Source of the DNA: Pluralibacter gergoviae ATCC 33028 = NBRC 105706
GTDB lineage: Bacteria; Pseudomonadota; Gammaproteobacteria; Enterobacterales; Enterobacteriaceae
Length of the DNA: 64,000 bases
Reading direction: 5' to 3'
Assembly: GCF_001598855.1 (NCBI RefSeq)
Contig: NZ_BCZS01000017.1
Span: 49,334-113,333 of the forward strand
The translations under genes were made by a program, and so were the position numbers. The notes beneath the pieces were generated by a model that was not told the DNA's origin, searched no databases, and saw only the letters and a program-made list of their open reading frames with translations. Positions 1 to 8,986 of this stretch are shown one piece after another (position 1 is the first letter of the stretch; each line of letters starts with the position of its first letter).

Positions 1-752
1 ACGCTGACCGCAGTGCCCGGAATCAGTCCCATCTCTGAGGCCGCGCGCTGGCTCAGGCCCCGGCCAAGAGGCTCGCCCATGGTTTTCACGTAGCGGCCAA
101 TTTTTTCCGCGTCGTGCTCCAGCAGATCCTCAAGCCCAATCTGGCGAAAGTAGCTGCTGTCCCACTTATCTTCATGGCCCATGTAGGTCCATTTGCAGAC
201 GGTAGAACACAGCGAGCGGGTATCGTCTCCGGTGGCGCGCCAGGTGAGGAAGTCCGGCAGATCGAAAAAGTATCCGGCGTTAGCCCAGCTATTAGGCATA
301 TGCTGCTTCAGCCACAGCAGCTTTGGCGTCTGCATCTCGGGGGAGATTATTCCGCCAACATAGTCCAGCACCCGGTGGTGCAGGGCGTTAATGCGATCGG
401 CCTGGGCAATAGCCCGATGATCCATCCACACGATAATATTCTGTTCGCTGCGCCCGGACGGGCTGACGGTCAGCGGCTTACCCTCTTTATCCAGCACCAC
501 CAGCGAGCAGGTCGCATCGAAGCCCAGGCCCTTAACCTGAATGGGATTGATATCCGACTGATTTATCGCATCCCGCACCGCGTTGCAGACGGCCTGCCAG
601 ATATTGTCCGAGGACTGCTCAACGAAATCGGCCTGCGGCCGGTAAATCTCGATGGCCCGGCTGGCCTGGCCGACCATTCTGCCGTTTAAATCAAATACGC
701 CAGCCCGTGCGCTTCCGGTGCCTACATCTATGCCAATGAAGTAACTCGCCAT
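1..752 (-). CDS. FGGY-family carbohydrate (pentulose) kinase, N-terminal part
   Basis: Translating the minus strand from the ATG at 752 gives 250 uninterrupted codons running off the left edge of the window. The N-terminus [20 protein letters not shown] is the phosphate-binding loop of the FGGY kinase fold, and the later stretch [15 protein letters not shown] is typical of the ribulokinase/FGGY pentulose kinase branch. The family phosphorylates sugars or polyols in the cytoplasm with ATP. It is the last visible gene of a sugar ABC transporter operon, 16 bases after a permease gene, so it probably phosphorylates the imported substrate. A second ATG lies at 755; an AGGAGA ribosome site precedes both, and 752 has the better spacing. 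The C-terminal half is outside the window. Exact substrate unknown; a D-ribulose-type pentulose is a guess. Confidence 0.85.
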   Translation of the reverse strand, partial: MASYFIGIDVGTGSARAGVFDLNGRMVGQASRAIEIYRPQADFVEQSSDNIWQAVCNAVRDAINQSDINPIQVKGLGFDATCSLVVLDKEGKPLTVSPSGRSEQNIIVWMDHRAIAQADRINALHHRVLDYVGGIISPEMQTPKLLWLKQHMPNSWANAGYFFDLPDFLTWRATGDDTRSLCSTVCKWTYMGHEDKWDSSYFRQIGLEDLLEHDAEKIGRYVKTMGEPLGRGLSQRAASEMGLIPGTAVS

Positions 753-768
753 CATTTTTCTCCTGAAA

Positions 769-1722
769 TCAGGCTTTACGATTCTGTAACGCGATAAAGA
801 GGATCAGTACCGCGCCCCACAGGGCCATCGTCAGATAGCTGCTGATCCCCAGCAGATTAAAGCCGCTCTCCAGCATCTGCAGCACAATCAGCGCCAGTAC
901 CAGGCCGATAATTCGCCCGAAACCGCCGTCGGGGTTAATGCCCCCCAGCACTGAGGCCAGAATAGTGACCAGCAGGTAGGACTCGCCGTATCCGGCCTTG
1001 GCTGAGTTGAATTTTGCCATCATCAGAATGGCGGCCAGCCAGCCGAGCAGGGCGGAAATCACGTAGACGGCGATCTGCACCCGCACGGTGTTGACGCCGC
1101 TGTAGCGGGTCGCCTGCTCGTTGGAGCCCACCAGATAGAGGCTGCGCCCGAGCGTGGTGTGCTCAAGCAGTACCCACAGCAGCAGCGCAACCGCAAAGAA
1201 AAGCAGCAGCGCCACCGGGATACCGGCGACGGCGCCCGTTCCCAGAGACTGAATGATCGTCGGAAAGCCGGAGATAACCGACCCGTCAGATAGCAGGATA
1301 TTCAGTCCGGAAATCAGCGTCATGGTGCCCAGCGTGGCGAGGATAGGGGAAACCCCAACCCAGGCAATCAGCATGCCGTTGAGCGCGCCGATGGCAATCG
1401 CGAGGGCGGCACCCGCCAGCAGGGCCAGCAACAGAAACAGCGGATTATCAGGATGGCTGACGATAATCGCCGCCATCAGCAGGGAGCAGGCGTTGGCGCC
1501 GGCAATAATCGACAGGTTGATGCCGCCGGTGAGCATGGTCATGCCCATACCCAGCGCCAGCATCCCGAGCACCGGCAGCTGTGAGCCGATAGACTGGAAG
1601 TTGGCGACGCTGAAAAAGCGGCTTCCTAGCAGCGCGGAGAAGACAACAGCGACGATAAGGATAATCAGGCACTGCAGGCGAACGATCGCATCGCCGGGCA
1701 GAACGTTTGCAAGCGCTTTCAT
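769..1722 (-). CDS. Sugar ABC transporter permease (RbsC/BPD_transp_2 family), second subunit
   Basis: A 317-residue, highly hydrophobic protein with about eight to ten membrane segments, the usual size for the ribose/xylose-type permeases. The motif [18 protein letters not shown] near the middle matches the conserved 'G.N..AA..SGI' loop that contacts the ATPase, and [18 protein letters not shown] matches the second family signature. It starts one base after the stop of the upstream permease gene, so translation is likely coupled. With the other permease it would form the inner-membrane channel of the importer. The substrate cannot be told from the permease. Confidence 0.88.
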   Translation of the reverse strand: MKALANVLPGDAIVRLQCLIILIVAVVFSALLGSRFFSVANFQSIGSQLPVLGMLALGMGMTMLTGGINLSIIAGANACSLLMAAIIVSHPDNPLFLLLALLAGAALAIAIGALNGMLIAWVGVSPILATLGTMTLISGLNILLSDGSVISGFPTIIQSLGTGAVAGIPVALLLFFAVALLLWVLLEHTTLGRSLYLVGSNEQATRYSGVNTVRVQIAVYVISALLGWLAAILMMAKFNSAKAGYGESYLLVTILASVLGGINPDGGFGRIIGLVLALIVLQMLESGFNLLGISSYLTMALWGAVLILFIALQNRKA

Positions 1723-1723
1723 C

Positions 1724-2710
1724 TTAGATCTCCTTCGCCAGTTTGCGTTTCTCGTTCCACGCCGTCGCGCTGATGCTTACCAGGATAATGGTGCCGCTGA
1801 ACACGGTGTGCCAGTAGGATGAGATCCCCAGCAGCGTCATGCCGTTTTGTAAAAAGGCCAATAGCACCACGCCCAGCAGCGTGCCGGTGAGGGTGCCGCG
1901 CCCACCGCTCATACTGGTTCCTCCCAGAACCACGGCGGCCAGCACAGTCAGTTCGTATCCCAGCAGCGAGTTGGGGGCAACGGACTGGGTGATCTGCGCC
2001 TGCACCACGGCGGCGAAGCCTGCCAGGATCCCCATATAGCCGTAGACGCAGAAATGAAGCTTTAGCAGGTTCAGGCCCAGCCGTGAGGCTGCGTCGCGGT
2101 TGCCGCCCATGGCGTAAATCTGGCGGCCGAGGCGGGTATAGTTCATCAGCAGTGCCGTGACGATAATCACCGCCGCCAGGCACAGCAGCGGCAGCGTCAG
2201 GCCATAGTCGTAGCCGTCGGCGGCGGTGAAAGAGAACCAGTTGATGCCGTTCATAAACCAGTCCGGGAAACCGTAAAGCCAGGTACCTTTGGTGGCGTAC
2301 ACCAGCAGGCCGTAATAGACGTTCAGCGTGGCGATGGTGATGATAATGGCGGGCACGCGCAGCCACCAGACCAGAAAGCCGTTAATCAGCCCCAGCAGCA
2401 GGCCAACGAGCACCGCGATGGCGAGAGCGAGGGCGAAATTACCGCCGTGGGCGATGACCCAGCTTGCCATCACGTACTGGGCAATGGAGGTGGTCGCCGG
2501 AAACGAAATGTCGATCCCGCCGGAAATCAGCACCACGAACAATCCGCAGGCGAGGATCCCAAGAATGGCATAGCTGGTGGCAACGTCCGTCAGATTGCCC
2601 AGCGACAGGAATTCATCGGTCTTCATGCTGAGGCCGATTGCAAGGGCGATAACCAGCAGCCCGAGCCAGAACTCATGCTGCCCGATAAGACGTGAGAACG
2701 GATTATTCAT
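1724..2710 (-). CDS. Sugar ABC transporter permease (RbsC/BPD_transp_2 family), first subunit
   Basis: A 328-residue inner-membrane permease beginning MNNPFSRLIGQHEFW. The loop GGNRDAASRLGLNLLKLH and the signature AVVLGGTSMSGGRGTLTG are those of ribose/rhamnose/AI-2-type sugar permeases. The ATG at 2710 was chosen over an in-frame upstream codon because it overlaps the end of the ATPase gene (ATGAATAA arrangement, 8 bases), a typical coupled start. It forms the transmembrane heterodimer with the next gene's product. Two different permease genes beside one double ATPase is the layout of the rhamnose and AI-2 (lsr) type transporters. Confidence 0.88.
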   Translation of the reverse strand: MNNPFSRLIGQHEFWLGLLVIALAIGLSMKTDEFLSLGNLTDVATSYAILGILACGLFVVLISGGIDISFPATTSIAQYVMASWVIAHGGNFALALAIAVLVGLLLGLINGFLVWWLRVPAIIITIATLNVYYGLLVYATKGTWLYGFPDWFMNGINWFSFTAADGYDYGLTLPLLCLAAVIIVTALLMNYTRLGRQIYAMGGNRDAASRLGLNLLKLHFCVYGYMGILAGFAAVVQAQITQSVAPNSLLGYELTVLAAVVLGGTSMSGGRGTLTGTLLGVVLLAFLQNGMTLLGISSYWHTVFSGTIILVSISATAWNEKRKLAKEI

Positions 2711-4211
2711 CGATAGCCTCCACGACCCTGGCAATTTCCTCTTCGCTGCTGCGGTGAGGATTAAATTCCGCAACCAGCCTGCCGCGCCGCATTACCAGCA
2801 CCCGGTGGCTGTTGTAGTACGCTTCCGGGATCTCATCGCAGATCATCAGCACTGCCATGCCCTGTTCAGCCAGGTTACGGGCGATCTGGTAGATCCCTTC
2901 TTTATTGGCGATATCCACGCCGACGGTAGGGGAGTCGAGAATGAGAATGCGCGGATTTGTCGCCACCCATTTGGCAATGGCGATACGCTGGGCGTTACCG
3001 CCTGAAAGGGTTTTCACCGGCAGCTGCGGATCGGAGACCTTAATATTCAGGTCGCGGATCAGATCGTTAACCAGCTTCTGCGCTTTGGCGTGATTGAGCA
3101 GGCCGCTGCCGGTGCGCAGCTTGTCGAAGACGGTGACGATGGTGTTGTCGTAGATGGACTGTTCTGCGATAAGCCCCTGAGTGAGCCGGTCCTCAGACAC
3201 GTAGCCGATGCCGTGTTTAATGGCATCGTGGTTACTGTGCAGAGTCACCCTTTCGCCGTTGATCCATATTTCACCGCTGTCCGGGTGCGTCATACCGAAC
3301 AGGCTCAGACACAGCTCCGTGCGCCCGGCACCCAGCAGGCCGACCACAGACACGATTTCGCCGCTGCGCAGGGAGAGGTTGATATCCTGATATTTCCCTT
3401 TACGGGTCAGGTGGCGCAGCTCAAGCATCGGGGCCTGCGCGGCGGGCGGTTTCTCCGGCAGCGGGCTGTAGTGAAAGCGCTGCCCGGTCATCAGGAAGGC
3501 CAGTTCGTGGCTATCCAGCTCCTGTGCGGGCCAGGTGCCCACCAGCTTGCCGTCGCGCATGACGCTGATGCGGTCAGCCACCTCCATCACTTCATCCAGC
3601 CGGTGGCTGACGAAGACCACGCAGATCCCGGCGGCTTTGAGTTCGCTCACCACCCGGAGCAGGCCGTTAACCTCCTGACGAGTGAGGGAAGCCGTTGGTT
3701 CGTCCATAATAACCAGCCGGGCTTCGGCGGCAATGGCGCGGCAAATAGCCACCAACTGCCGATCGGCAATGGACAGCTTTTCCACTTTTTTATCGGGATC
3801 GATAGAGACGCCGATACGCGTCATTGCCGCTATCGCCTGCCGCTTCATGGCTCCCCGGCGTACCCAGAGATCGCCGCCCGGCAGATAGCGGTTAACGGCG
3901 ATATTTTCCGCCACGCTGAAGTTGGGGAACAGGGAGAGATCCTGGTAGATCACCTGAATCCCGTAATGGGAGGATAGCTGCGGCGTCAGGTGATGAAAGA
4001 GTTTGCCATCGAGCTGGATCTGCGCTCCCTTTTCCGGCTGATACACGCCTGAAATAACTTTAATAATGGTGCTTTTCCCACAGCCGTTTTGTCCTGCCAG
4101 GCAGTGGACTTCACCTTTGTTAAGGGTCAGGCTCACGTTATCCAGCGCCAGTACGCCCGGGAATTGCTTGCTGATATTCTCAAGAGTGATAAATGCGGTG
4201 GCGTCCGTCAT
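2703..4211 (-). CDS. Sugar ABC transporter ATP-binding protein (two nucleotide-binding domains)
   Basis: A 502-residue cytoplasmic ATPase with two fused ATP-binding domains, as in RbsA/XylG/RhaT. The N-terminal domain has Walker A GQNGCGKST and Walker B LVIMDEPTASL. The C-terminal domain has the degenerate Walker A region GLLGAGRTE usual in this family, the signature LSGGNAQR and Walker B ILILDSPTVGVD. The ATG at 4211 has a GAGGT ribosome site seven bases upstream; a TTG two codons earlier has no usable spacing. It lies between the binding-protein and permease genes, and a stem-loop upstream probably sets its lower expression relative to the binding protein. Confidence 0.93.
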   Translation of the reverse strand: MTDATAFITLENISKQFPGVLALDNVSLTLNKGEVHCLAGQNGCGKSTIIKVISGVYQPEKGAQIQLDGKLFHHLTPQLSSHYGIQVIYQDLSLFPNFSVAENIAVNRYLPGGDLWVRRGAMKRQAIAAMTRIGVSIDPDKKVEKLSIADRQLVAICRAIAAEARLVIMDEPTASLTRQEVNGLLRVVSELKAAGICVVFVSHRLDEVMEVADRISVMRDGKLVGTWPAQELDSHELAFLMTGQRFHYSPLPEKPPAAQAPMLELRHLTRKGKYQDINLSLRSGEIVSVVGLLGAGRTELCLSLFGMTHPDSGEIWINGERVTLHSNHDAIKHGIGYVSEDRLTQGLIAEQSIYDNTIVTVFDKLRTGSGLLNHAKAQKLVNDLIRDLNIKVSDPQLPVKTLSGGNAQRIAIAKWVATNPRILILDSPTVGVDIANKEGIYQIARNLAEQGMAVLMICDEIPEAYYNSHRVLVMRRGRLVAEFNPHRSSEEEIARVVEAIDE

Positions 4212-4227
4212 CGACAATACCTCAGCG

Positions 4228-4245
4228 AGCGCCCCGCAGGGCGCT
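4228..4245 (-). terminator. Intercistronic stem-loop after the binding-protein gene
   Basis: Perfect 7-bp inverted repeat AGCGCCC/GGGCGCT with a four-base loop, in the gap between the binding-protein gene and the ATPase gene. There is no strong U tract, so partial termination or protection of the abundant binding-protein transcript is more likely than full termination. The function is inferred from similar transporter operons. Confidence 0.55.
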
Positions 4246-4302
4246 TAACAATAGTGGGGACGAAACGCGCCGGCCGCGGGCAGGCCGACGTGGGTTTATG
4301 CC

Positions 4303-5286
4303 TCAGAAGCCGAGTGACTGAGCGTTATCTTTGGTGACTTCAAGGATCTTGTTGAAGCGGATTACTTTCTTGTCCATATCGACGTCCGCCTTGCCTAAGC
4401 CGTCAATCGTAAGATCGGCGGTAACCTCTTTGCCTTTCAGCAGTTGGTCGGCAACGGTCACCAGCGCGTAGCCCGCATCTTTAGGATCCCAGAGCAGGGC
4501 CTTCTTGATATCCCCGCGCATCAGGTAAGGAGCCGCCTGGCCGGGCATGGCGATCCCGACCACGGCGATTTTGTCCTTCGCGCGCTTCTTCTGCACTGCC
4601 TGGCCTGCGCCAATTGGCCCGAGGGAGCCAAAGCCGATGATGCCCTTCATCTGCGGATAGGTTTTCATCAGATCGAGGGTGGTGGCGTAGGACTTATCGA
4701 TACTCTCCGCAACCGGCAGACGGGAGGTGACCTCGAACATATCCGGGTATTTCGCTTTCTGATATTTGATAGCGTAGTCCGCCCACGCATTGTGCAGCGG
4801 CACGGTCAGGGAGCCTACATAAATAGCGTAGCCGCCTTTTCCGCCCATATCTTTTGCCAGCTCATCGACGTTGGCCTGCGCGTATTTTTCGCTGTCTATG
4901 GTCTCGATATCCCACTGGCCAATCTGCTGATCCGGCGATTCATGGGTCAGGACCACGATGCCGTTATCCCGCGCTTTCTTCAGCACCGGCTCCAGCACTT
5001 TCGCATCATTGGGTACCACGATAATGGCATTGACCTTCTTGGCGATCAGATCTTCAATCACTTTCACCTGCTGGGCAGGATCGGGCGTGGAGGGGCCCGT
5101 CTGATAAGCATTGACGTCGAGTTTTTTAGCCGCCTCGTTGACGCCGGTTTCCATGCGGTTGAACCAGGGAATACCGGTTACTTTGGCGACCACGGCAATT
5201 TCATATTTTTCCGCCGCAGCGGCCGTTTGGGACAACATGCATGCAGAAATCATGGCTGCGCTGAGCAGGGCGTATTTGAATTTCAT
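4303..5286 (-). CDS. Periplasmic sugar-binding protein (Peripla_BP_4; LsrB/RhaS-like)
   Basis: A 327-residue exported protein. The first 24 residues form a Sec signal peptide (MKFKY, hydrophobic core, cleavage after ...TAAAA). The mature part begins EKYEIAVVAKVTGIPWFNRM and carries PDPAQQVKVIEDLIAKKVNAI, the hallmark of the periplasmic-binding-protein type 1 sugar family; the closest remembered relatives are LsrB (autoinducer-2) and RhaS. It captures the substrate in the periplasm for the permease-ATPase complex encoded downstream. It is first in the operon and next to a long AT-rich control region. The ligand is not identifiable by eye; a rare pentose, deoxysugar or AI-2-like molecule is possible. 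Confidence 0.9.
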   Translation of the reverse strand: MKFKYALLSAAMISACMLSQTAAAAEKYEIAVVAKVTGIPWFNRMETGVNEAAKKLDVNAYQTGPSTPDPAQQVKVIEDLIAKKVNAIIVVPNDAKVLEPVLKKARDNGIVVLTHESPDQQIGQWDIETIDSEKYAQANVDELAKDMGGKGGYAIYVGSLTVPLHNAWADYAIKYQKAKYPDMFEVTSRLPVAESIDKSYATTLDLMKTYPQMKGIIGFGSLGPIGAGQAVQKKRAKDKIAVVGIAMPGQAAPYLMRGDIKKALLWDPKDAGYALVTVADQLLKGKEVTADLTIDGLGKADVDMDKKVIRFNKILEVTKDNAQSLGF

Positions 5287-5811
5287 AATTCTACCTTTAT
5301 TGGGTACAGGGGCATGTCACGCTGCGAGATTAGCAATGAAGGAAAGAGGGAAAGAATCTCAGTTGCTTAGAATGTGATCGATGGCCATTTTTGTTTGTTT
5401 TGTGTTAATTTTTGGTTATATTTTTGTTTATTTTGATGTTTTTACGCAGTGTTTGCGCGGTCTTTATTGTTAAAAATAGATGTTTTTGAAACAAAAAATA
5501 AACATTTTATTATCATATCTGTTAGGGATAAGAAAAATCCCTCCCACCTGATCGTTAACGGAAAAAAGAGAAGTTGTGAACTGAGAAGTGAAGCGATTCA
5601 ACGTGAACGAATGCGGAGAGTTTTCTAACGCAGGCTGGGGGAGTGTTATGAAGGATCGTCCCCAGGGGCGCGCGGCCAGAAAAATGTGACGTCTGGCGGC
5701 TTTTCTTCGGGCAAGATCATAAATCGCCCCCGAAGCTGTTAGCAGGCCGTTAAAGCATATTGCCAGCCCGCGCGTTTGCCGCCAGACTATCGCCTCTTAC
5801 GGGAGGGATTC
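5287..5811. promoter_or_regulatory. Control region between sugar operon and hcaT
   Basis: This 525-base gene-free stretch is strongly AT-rich from about 5370 to 5520, unlike its surroundings. Visible elements are a CRP-like half-site TGTGATCG near 5373, repeated TTGTTT/AAACAAA words including the inverted repeat TGTTTTTGAAACA near 5480, and a perfect hairpin AGGGAT/ATCCCT at 5524-5542. It must contain the divergent promoters of the binding-protein operon and of hcaT; no exact -10/-35 pair is assigned. No regulator gene for the sugar operon is present in the window. Confidence 0.5.
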
Positions 5812-6966
5812 ATGGCTTTGCATTCCACGCGCTGGCTGGCGCTCAGTTATTTCACCTATTTTTTTAGCTACGGTATTTTTCTGCCCTTCTGGAGCGTCTG
5901 GCTGGCGGGGGTCGGGCTGACGCCAGAATCTATCGGCATTCTGCTCGGCGTCGGGCTGGTGGCGCGCTTTCTCGGTAGCCTGCTGATCGCCCCGCGCGTG
6001 ACCGATCCCTCCCGGCTTATCCGCGTCCTGCGGGTGCTCGCGCTGCTGTCGCTGCTGTTCGTGCTCGCCTTCTGGCTCGATACCCGCTTCGCCTCGCTGA
6101 TGATTGTAATGATTGGCTTTAACCTCTTTTTCTCGCCGCTGGTGCCGCTCACCGACGCGCTGGCCAATACCTGGCAAAAGCAGATAACCATGGACTACGG
6201 CCGGGTCAGGCTGTGGGGCTCGGTGGCGTTTGTGATTGGTTCAGCGCTGGTGGGTAAGCTGGTCAGCCTGTATGACTATCAGGCCATTCTGGCGCTGCTC
6301 AGCCTGTCGATAGCCTCCATGCTGCTCGGTATGCTCATTACGCCGTCGGTCATGCCCCAGGGCGAGGCGCGCCAGCAGGCGTCCGCCGGCTGGCGCGCCT
6401 GGCGGGCGCTGGCCCAGGAGAACTGGCGCTTTCTCGCCTGCGTCTGCCTGCTGCAGGGGGCGCATGCCGCCTACTATGGCTTTAGCGCTATTTACTGGCA
6501 GGAGGCGGGCTATTCTGCCTCTGCGGTCGGCTATCTGTGGTCGCTCGGCGTGGTTGCCGAGGTGATTATCTTTGCGGTCAGCAAAAAAGTCTTCAGCCGC
6601 TTCAGCGCCCGGGATCTGCTGCTGCTCTCCTGCCTGTGCGGCGTGGTGCGCTGGGGGATCATGGGCTGGACCACGGCGCTGCCGTGGCTGCTGGTGGCGC
6701 AGGTTCTGCACTGCGGCACCTTTACCGTCTGCCACCTGGCGGCGATGCGCTACATCGCCTCCCGCCGGGGCAGCGAGGTTATTCGCCTGCAGGCGGTCTA
6801 CTCGGCGGTGGCGATGGGCGGCAGCATCGCCATCATGACCGTCTTCGCCGGTTTCCTCTATCAGCACCTGCACCACGGCGTCTTCTGGGTGATGGCGCTG
6901 GTGGCGCTGCCCGCGATGTTCGTCCGGCCAACGGTGTCGCCTCAGTCCCGGGCCTCCAGCATCTGA
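5812..6966 (+). CDS. hcaT: MFS transporter HcaT (putative 3-phenylpropionate transporter)
   Basis: A 384-residue major facilitator superfamily protein with 12 predicted membrane segments. The N-terminus STRWLALSYFTYFFSYGIFL and the stretch FRFLACVCLLQGAHAAYYGFS-type region match E. coli HcaT (379 aa) closely along the whole length. HcaT is named for 3-phenylpropionate uptake, but that substrate rests on its E. coli linkage with the hca dioxygenase genes, which are not next to it here. The ATG at 5812 has a strong GGGAGG site; twelve upstream in-frame codons are excluded. Its last 25 bases overlap the convergent csiE gene. Confidence 0.93.
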   Translation: MALHSTRWLALSYFTYFFSYGIFLPFWSVWLAGVGLTPESIGILLGVGLVARFLGSLLIAPRVTDPSRLIRVLRVLALLSLLFVLAFWLDTRFASLMIVMIGFNLFFSPLVPLTDALANTWQKQITMDYGRVRLWGSVAFVIGSALVGKLVSLYDYQAILALLSLSIASMLLGMLITPSVMPQGEARQQASAGWRAWRALAQENWRFLACVCLLQGAHAAYYGFSAIYWQEAGYSASAVGYLWSLGVVAEVIIFAVSKKVFSRFSARDLLLLSCLCGVVRWGIMGWTTALPWLLVAQVLHCGTFTVCHLAAMRYIASRRGSEVIRLQAVYSAVAMGGSIAIMTVFAGFLYQHLHHGVFWVMALVALPAMFVRPTVSPQSRASSI

Positions 6967-8225
6967 CAGATGTGCTGCCGCTGCCTGACGCTGAGCGGTT
7001 CGGCGGCGTGGATAAACGGCGGTGAAAACAGCGGCAGCGGCACGGCGTAGGGCGTGACCACCAGCGCGGCCCCCTTCGGCACGCCCTCTTTATTAAAAGC
7101 GTGCAGGGGCTGCAATTTAATATTCAGCGGCAGCAGCGTCAGCTCCCTCAGCTGCTGCTCCAGCGCCTGTTCGAGGGCGGTATTGTCGCCGGTGAGCAGC
7201 ACCACCTGCTTTTCCTGCAGATCGCTCTCCTGCATCAGCCAGGCGCCGAAAATAATCGCGATAAGCCCCAGCTCGTCGCTGGAGAAGCGCAGCCCGTAGT
7301 AGGCCTCAAACGGGGCCATCGCCGCCTGGGTCGTACGCATCAGGCGCGGGTAGAGGCGCTGGATCTCCTCCGGCAGATTGGCGTCAATGCCTATTCCGTA
7401 CAGGGAGCGGTTAATCGCCTGGGCAATGTGCACGTACAGCTGGTCGCGCAGGCGGCAGCGGTTGCTGAACGGCTGGCCCGACAGCTGCTGGAAGCGATCG
7501 ATAAGCTGATTGACGGCCCGGTAGAGGCGCACCTCCTGGGTATGGCTATCCCGCTGCGGATCCGGCACCTTCAGCAGCATGAACAGCAGGGCGAGAAACA
7601 GATGCTCATCGGGATGGGCCTCACGCAGGGTGCGGCGCTGCCAGTGGCGGGCTATCTCTGCGGCCACCTGATACTCGGCGCTGCCCTGCACCCAGCGCCG
7701 CTGTTCCGGGCTGAATGCCGGGGCGTTCTGCGGCTCCTGCTGCAGCAGACAGTACTGCAGAAAGAGCAGCAGGAAGGTGACGTCGCGGCTGTCAAACTGG
7801 CGAAAAAGCGTGCGCGCGCAGCGGTTGACCAGCGCCCGCAGGTTGGTATCGTCATAGAGCGTGCGCGATATCCCGGCCTGCCTGAGGCGCATTTTCAGCG
7901 ATGGGGCGAAAGATTGGTTGATGAACTGCGGGCAGACGCGCAGGCTGCGCCGTAGCCAGTGCAGCAGGCAGAGACGCTGATTGAGGGCGCTGCCTTCAAT
8001 CCGCAGGCGGCCATCGCCGGTTGTCACGATCTCCAGCCGGTGGGTGCGCTGAAGTTCCTCATGGGTTTCGGCGAGATCCTGATGCGCCATCGCCGCATCG
8101 ACGTTATTCATCCGGCAGATGCTTTCCGCCGTGACGTCCTGCCCGGGCTGGTAGAGCGTTAGCAGGAGCTGGCAGCGGCGCTGCGGACTGGAAAGCGCAG
8201 ATGGGGTTTCAGTTACGGTCATCAT
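6942..8225 (-). CDS. csiE: Stationary-phase inducible protein CsiE
   Basis: A 427-residue protein matching E. coli CsiE in length (426) and position next to hcaT. It resembles transcriptional antiterminators: an N-terminal winged-helix-like part and two PTS-regulation-like domains (around residues 150-260 and 290-400), but no clear PTS EIIA/B domain. In E. coli expression depends on sigma S and cAMP-CRP; the molecular role is not established. Two adjacent ATG codons (8225 and 8222) could start it. It converges on hcaT with a 25-base overlap. Confidence 0.93.
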   Translation of the reverse strand: MMTVTETPSALSSPQRRCQLLLTLYQPGQDVTAESICRMNNVDAAMAHQDLAETHEELQRTHRLEIVTTGDGRLRIEGSALNQRLCLLHWLRRSLRVCPQFINQSFAPSLKMRLRQAGISRTLYDDTNLRALVNRCARTLFRQFDSRDVTFLLLFLQYCLLQQEPQNAPAFSPEQRRWVQGSAEYQVAAEIARHWQRRTLREAHPDEHLFLALLFMLLKVPDPQRDSHTQEVRLYRAVNQLIDRFQQLSGQPFSNRCRLRDQLYVHIAQAINRSLYGIGIDANLPEEIQRLYPRLMRTTQAAMAPFEAYYGLRFSSDELGLIAIIFGAWLMQESDLQEKQVVLLTGDNTALEQALEQQLRELTLLPLNIKLQPLHAFNKEGVPKGAALVVTPYAVPLPLFSPPFIHAAEPLSVRQRQHICQMLEARD

Positions 8226-8347
8226 CTGTCATATTCCAGAGTGTTTTTTGATAAGAATAGCTAAAGGATCCTGATACGGCAGGCGCTGCGGCGGCATTTA
8301 CGCAAGGATTGCGGGCGCGGGTCACAGAATTTTTCACTGAGGAATTG

Positions 8348-8986
8348 ATGACGAGAGTGAAACAGATTACGGCGCTGGCGTTTCTCACGCTTTTATCGGG
8401 AAAAGCGCAGTCGCACCCGCACAGCTTCATCGCCATGCAGGGCGAGCTAATCGCCAGCGCGGGCAGCCTCACCGCCGTGAATATGCGCTGGACCATGGAT
8501 GAAATCACCTCGGCGGACCTGCTCTACGATGCCGGAAATGCCAAACCCGGCGATGAGGTCTGGAAGAAGCTGGCGGCGGAGGTGATGGCGAACGTTCTCG
8601 GCCAGCACTACTTCACCGAATTCTGGCACGGCAAGCAGAAGGTGAAATTTGCCAACCGCCCCACGGCCTACGGCCTGTCGCGGGACGGTCACAAGGCGGT
8701 GCTCACCTTTACGCTGCCGCTGGCCGAGCCGCAGCCGCTTGCCGGGCAGCGCTACACCTTTTCAACCTTCGATCCCAGCTACTTTGTCGATATGCACTAC
8801 GACCGCGATGCCGACGTAAAGCTAGGCGCAGACTTTCCGCCGGGCTGCGCGCTGAAGGTTTTCACCCCGCAGCCCAGTGATTCTCTCACCGCCTACGCGC
8901 TGTCGCTGGATAAGGCCGACGCCCCGCCGGAGGATATGGATTTGGGTAAACAATTTGCACAGCAGGTCACTCTGTCATGTCAGTAA
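8348..8986 (+). CDS. DUF1007 periplasmic metal-binding protein (ZevA-like)
   Basis: A 212-residue protein with a signal peptide ending ...SGKAQS, followed at once by HPHSFI, a metal-binding-looking start, and by WTMDEITSADL, the family's conserved W-x-x-D-E motif. In Haemophilus influenzae the DUF1007 protein ZevA works with the membrane protein ZevB in zinc acquisition; the same pairing is present here. The ATG at 8348 follows GAGGAATTG; upstream in-frame codons lack a ribosome site. The 3' end overlaps the transporter gene by 10 bases, so the two are translationally coupled. Metal identity (zinc, nickel or cobalt) is inferred only from relatives. Confidence 0.85.
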   Translation: MTRVKQITALAFLTLLSGKAQSHPHSFIAMQGELIASAGSLTAVNMRWTMDEITSADLLYDAGNAKPGDEVWKKLAAEVMANVLGQHYFTEFWHGKQKVKFANRPTAYGLSRDGHKAVLTFTLPLAEPQPLAGQRYTFSTFDPSYFVDMHYDRDADVKLGADFPPGCALKVFTPQPSDSLTAYALSLDKADAPPEDMDLGKQFAQQVTLSCQ

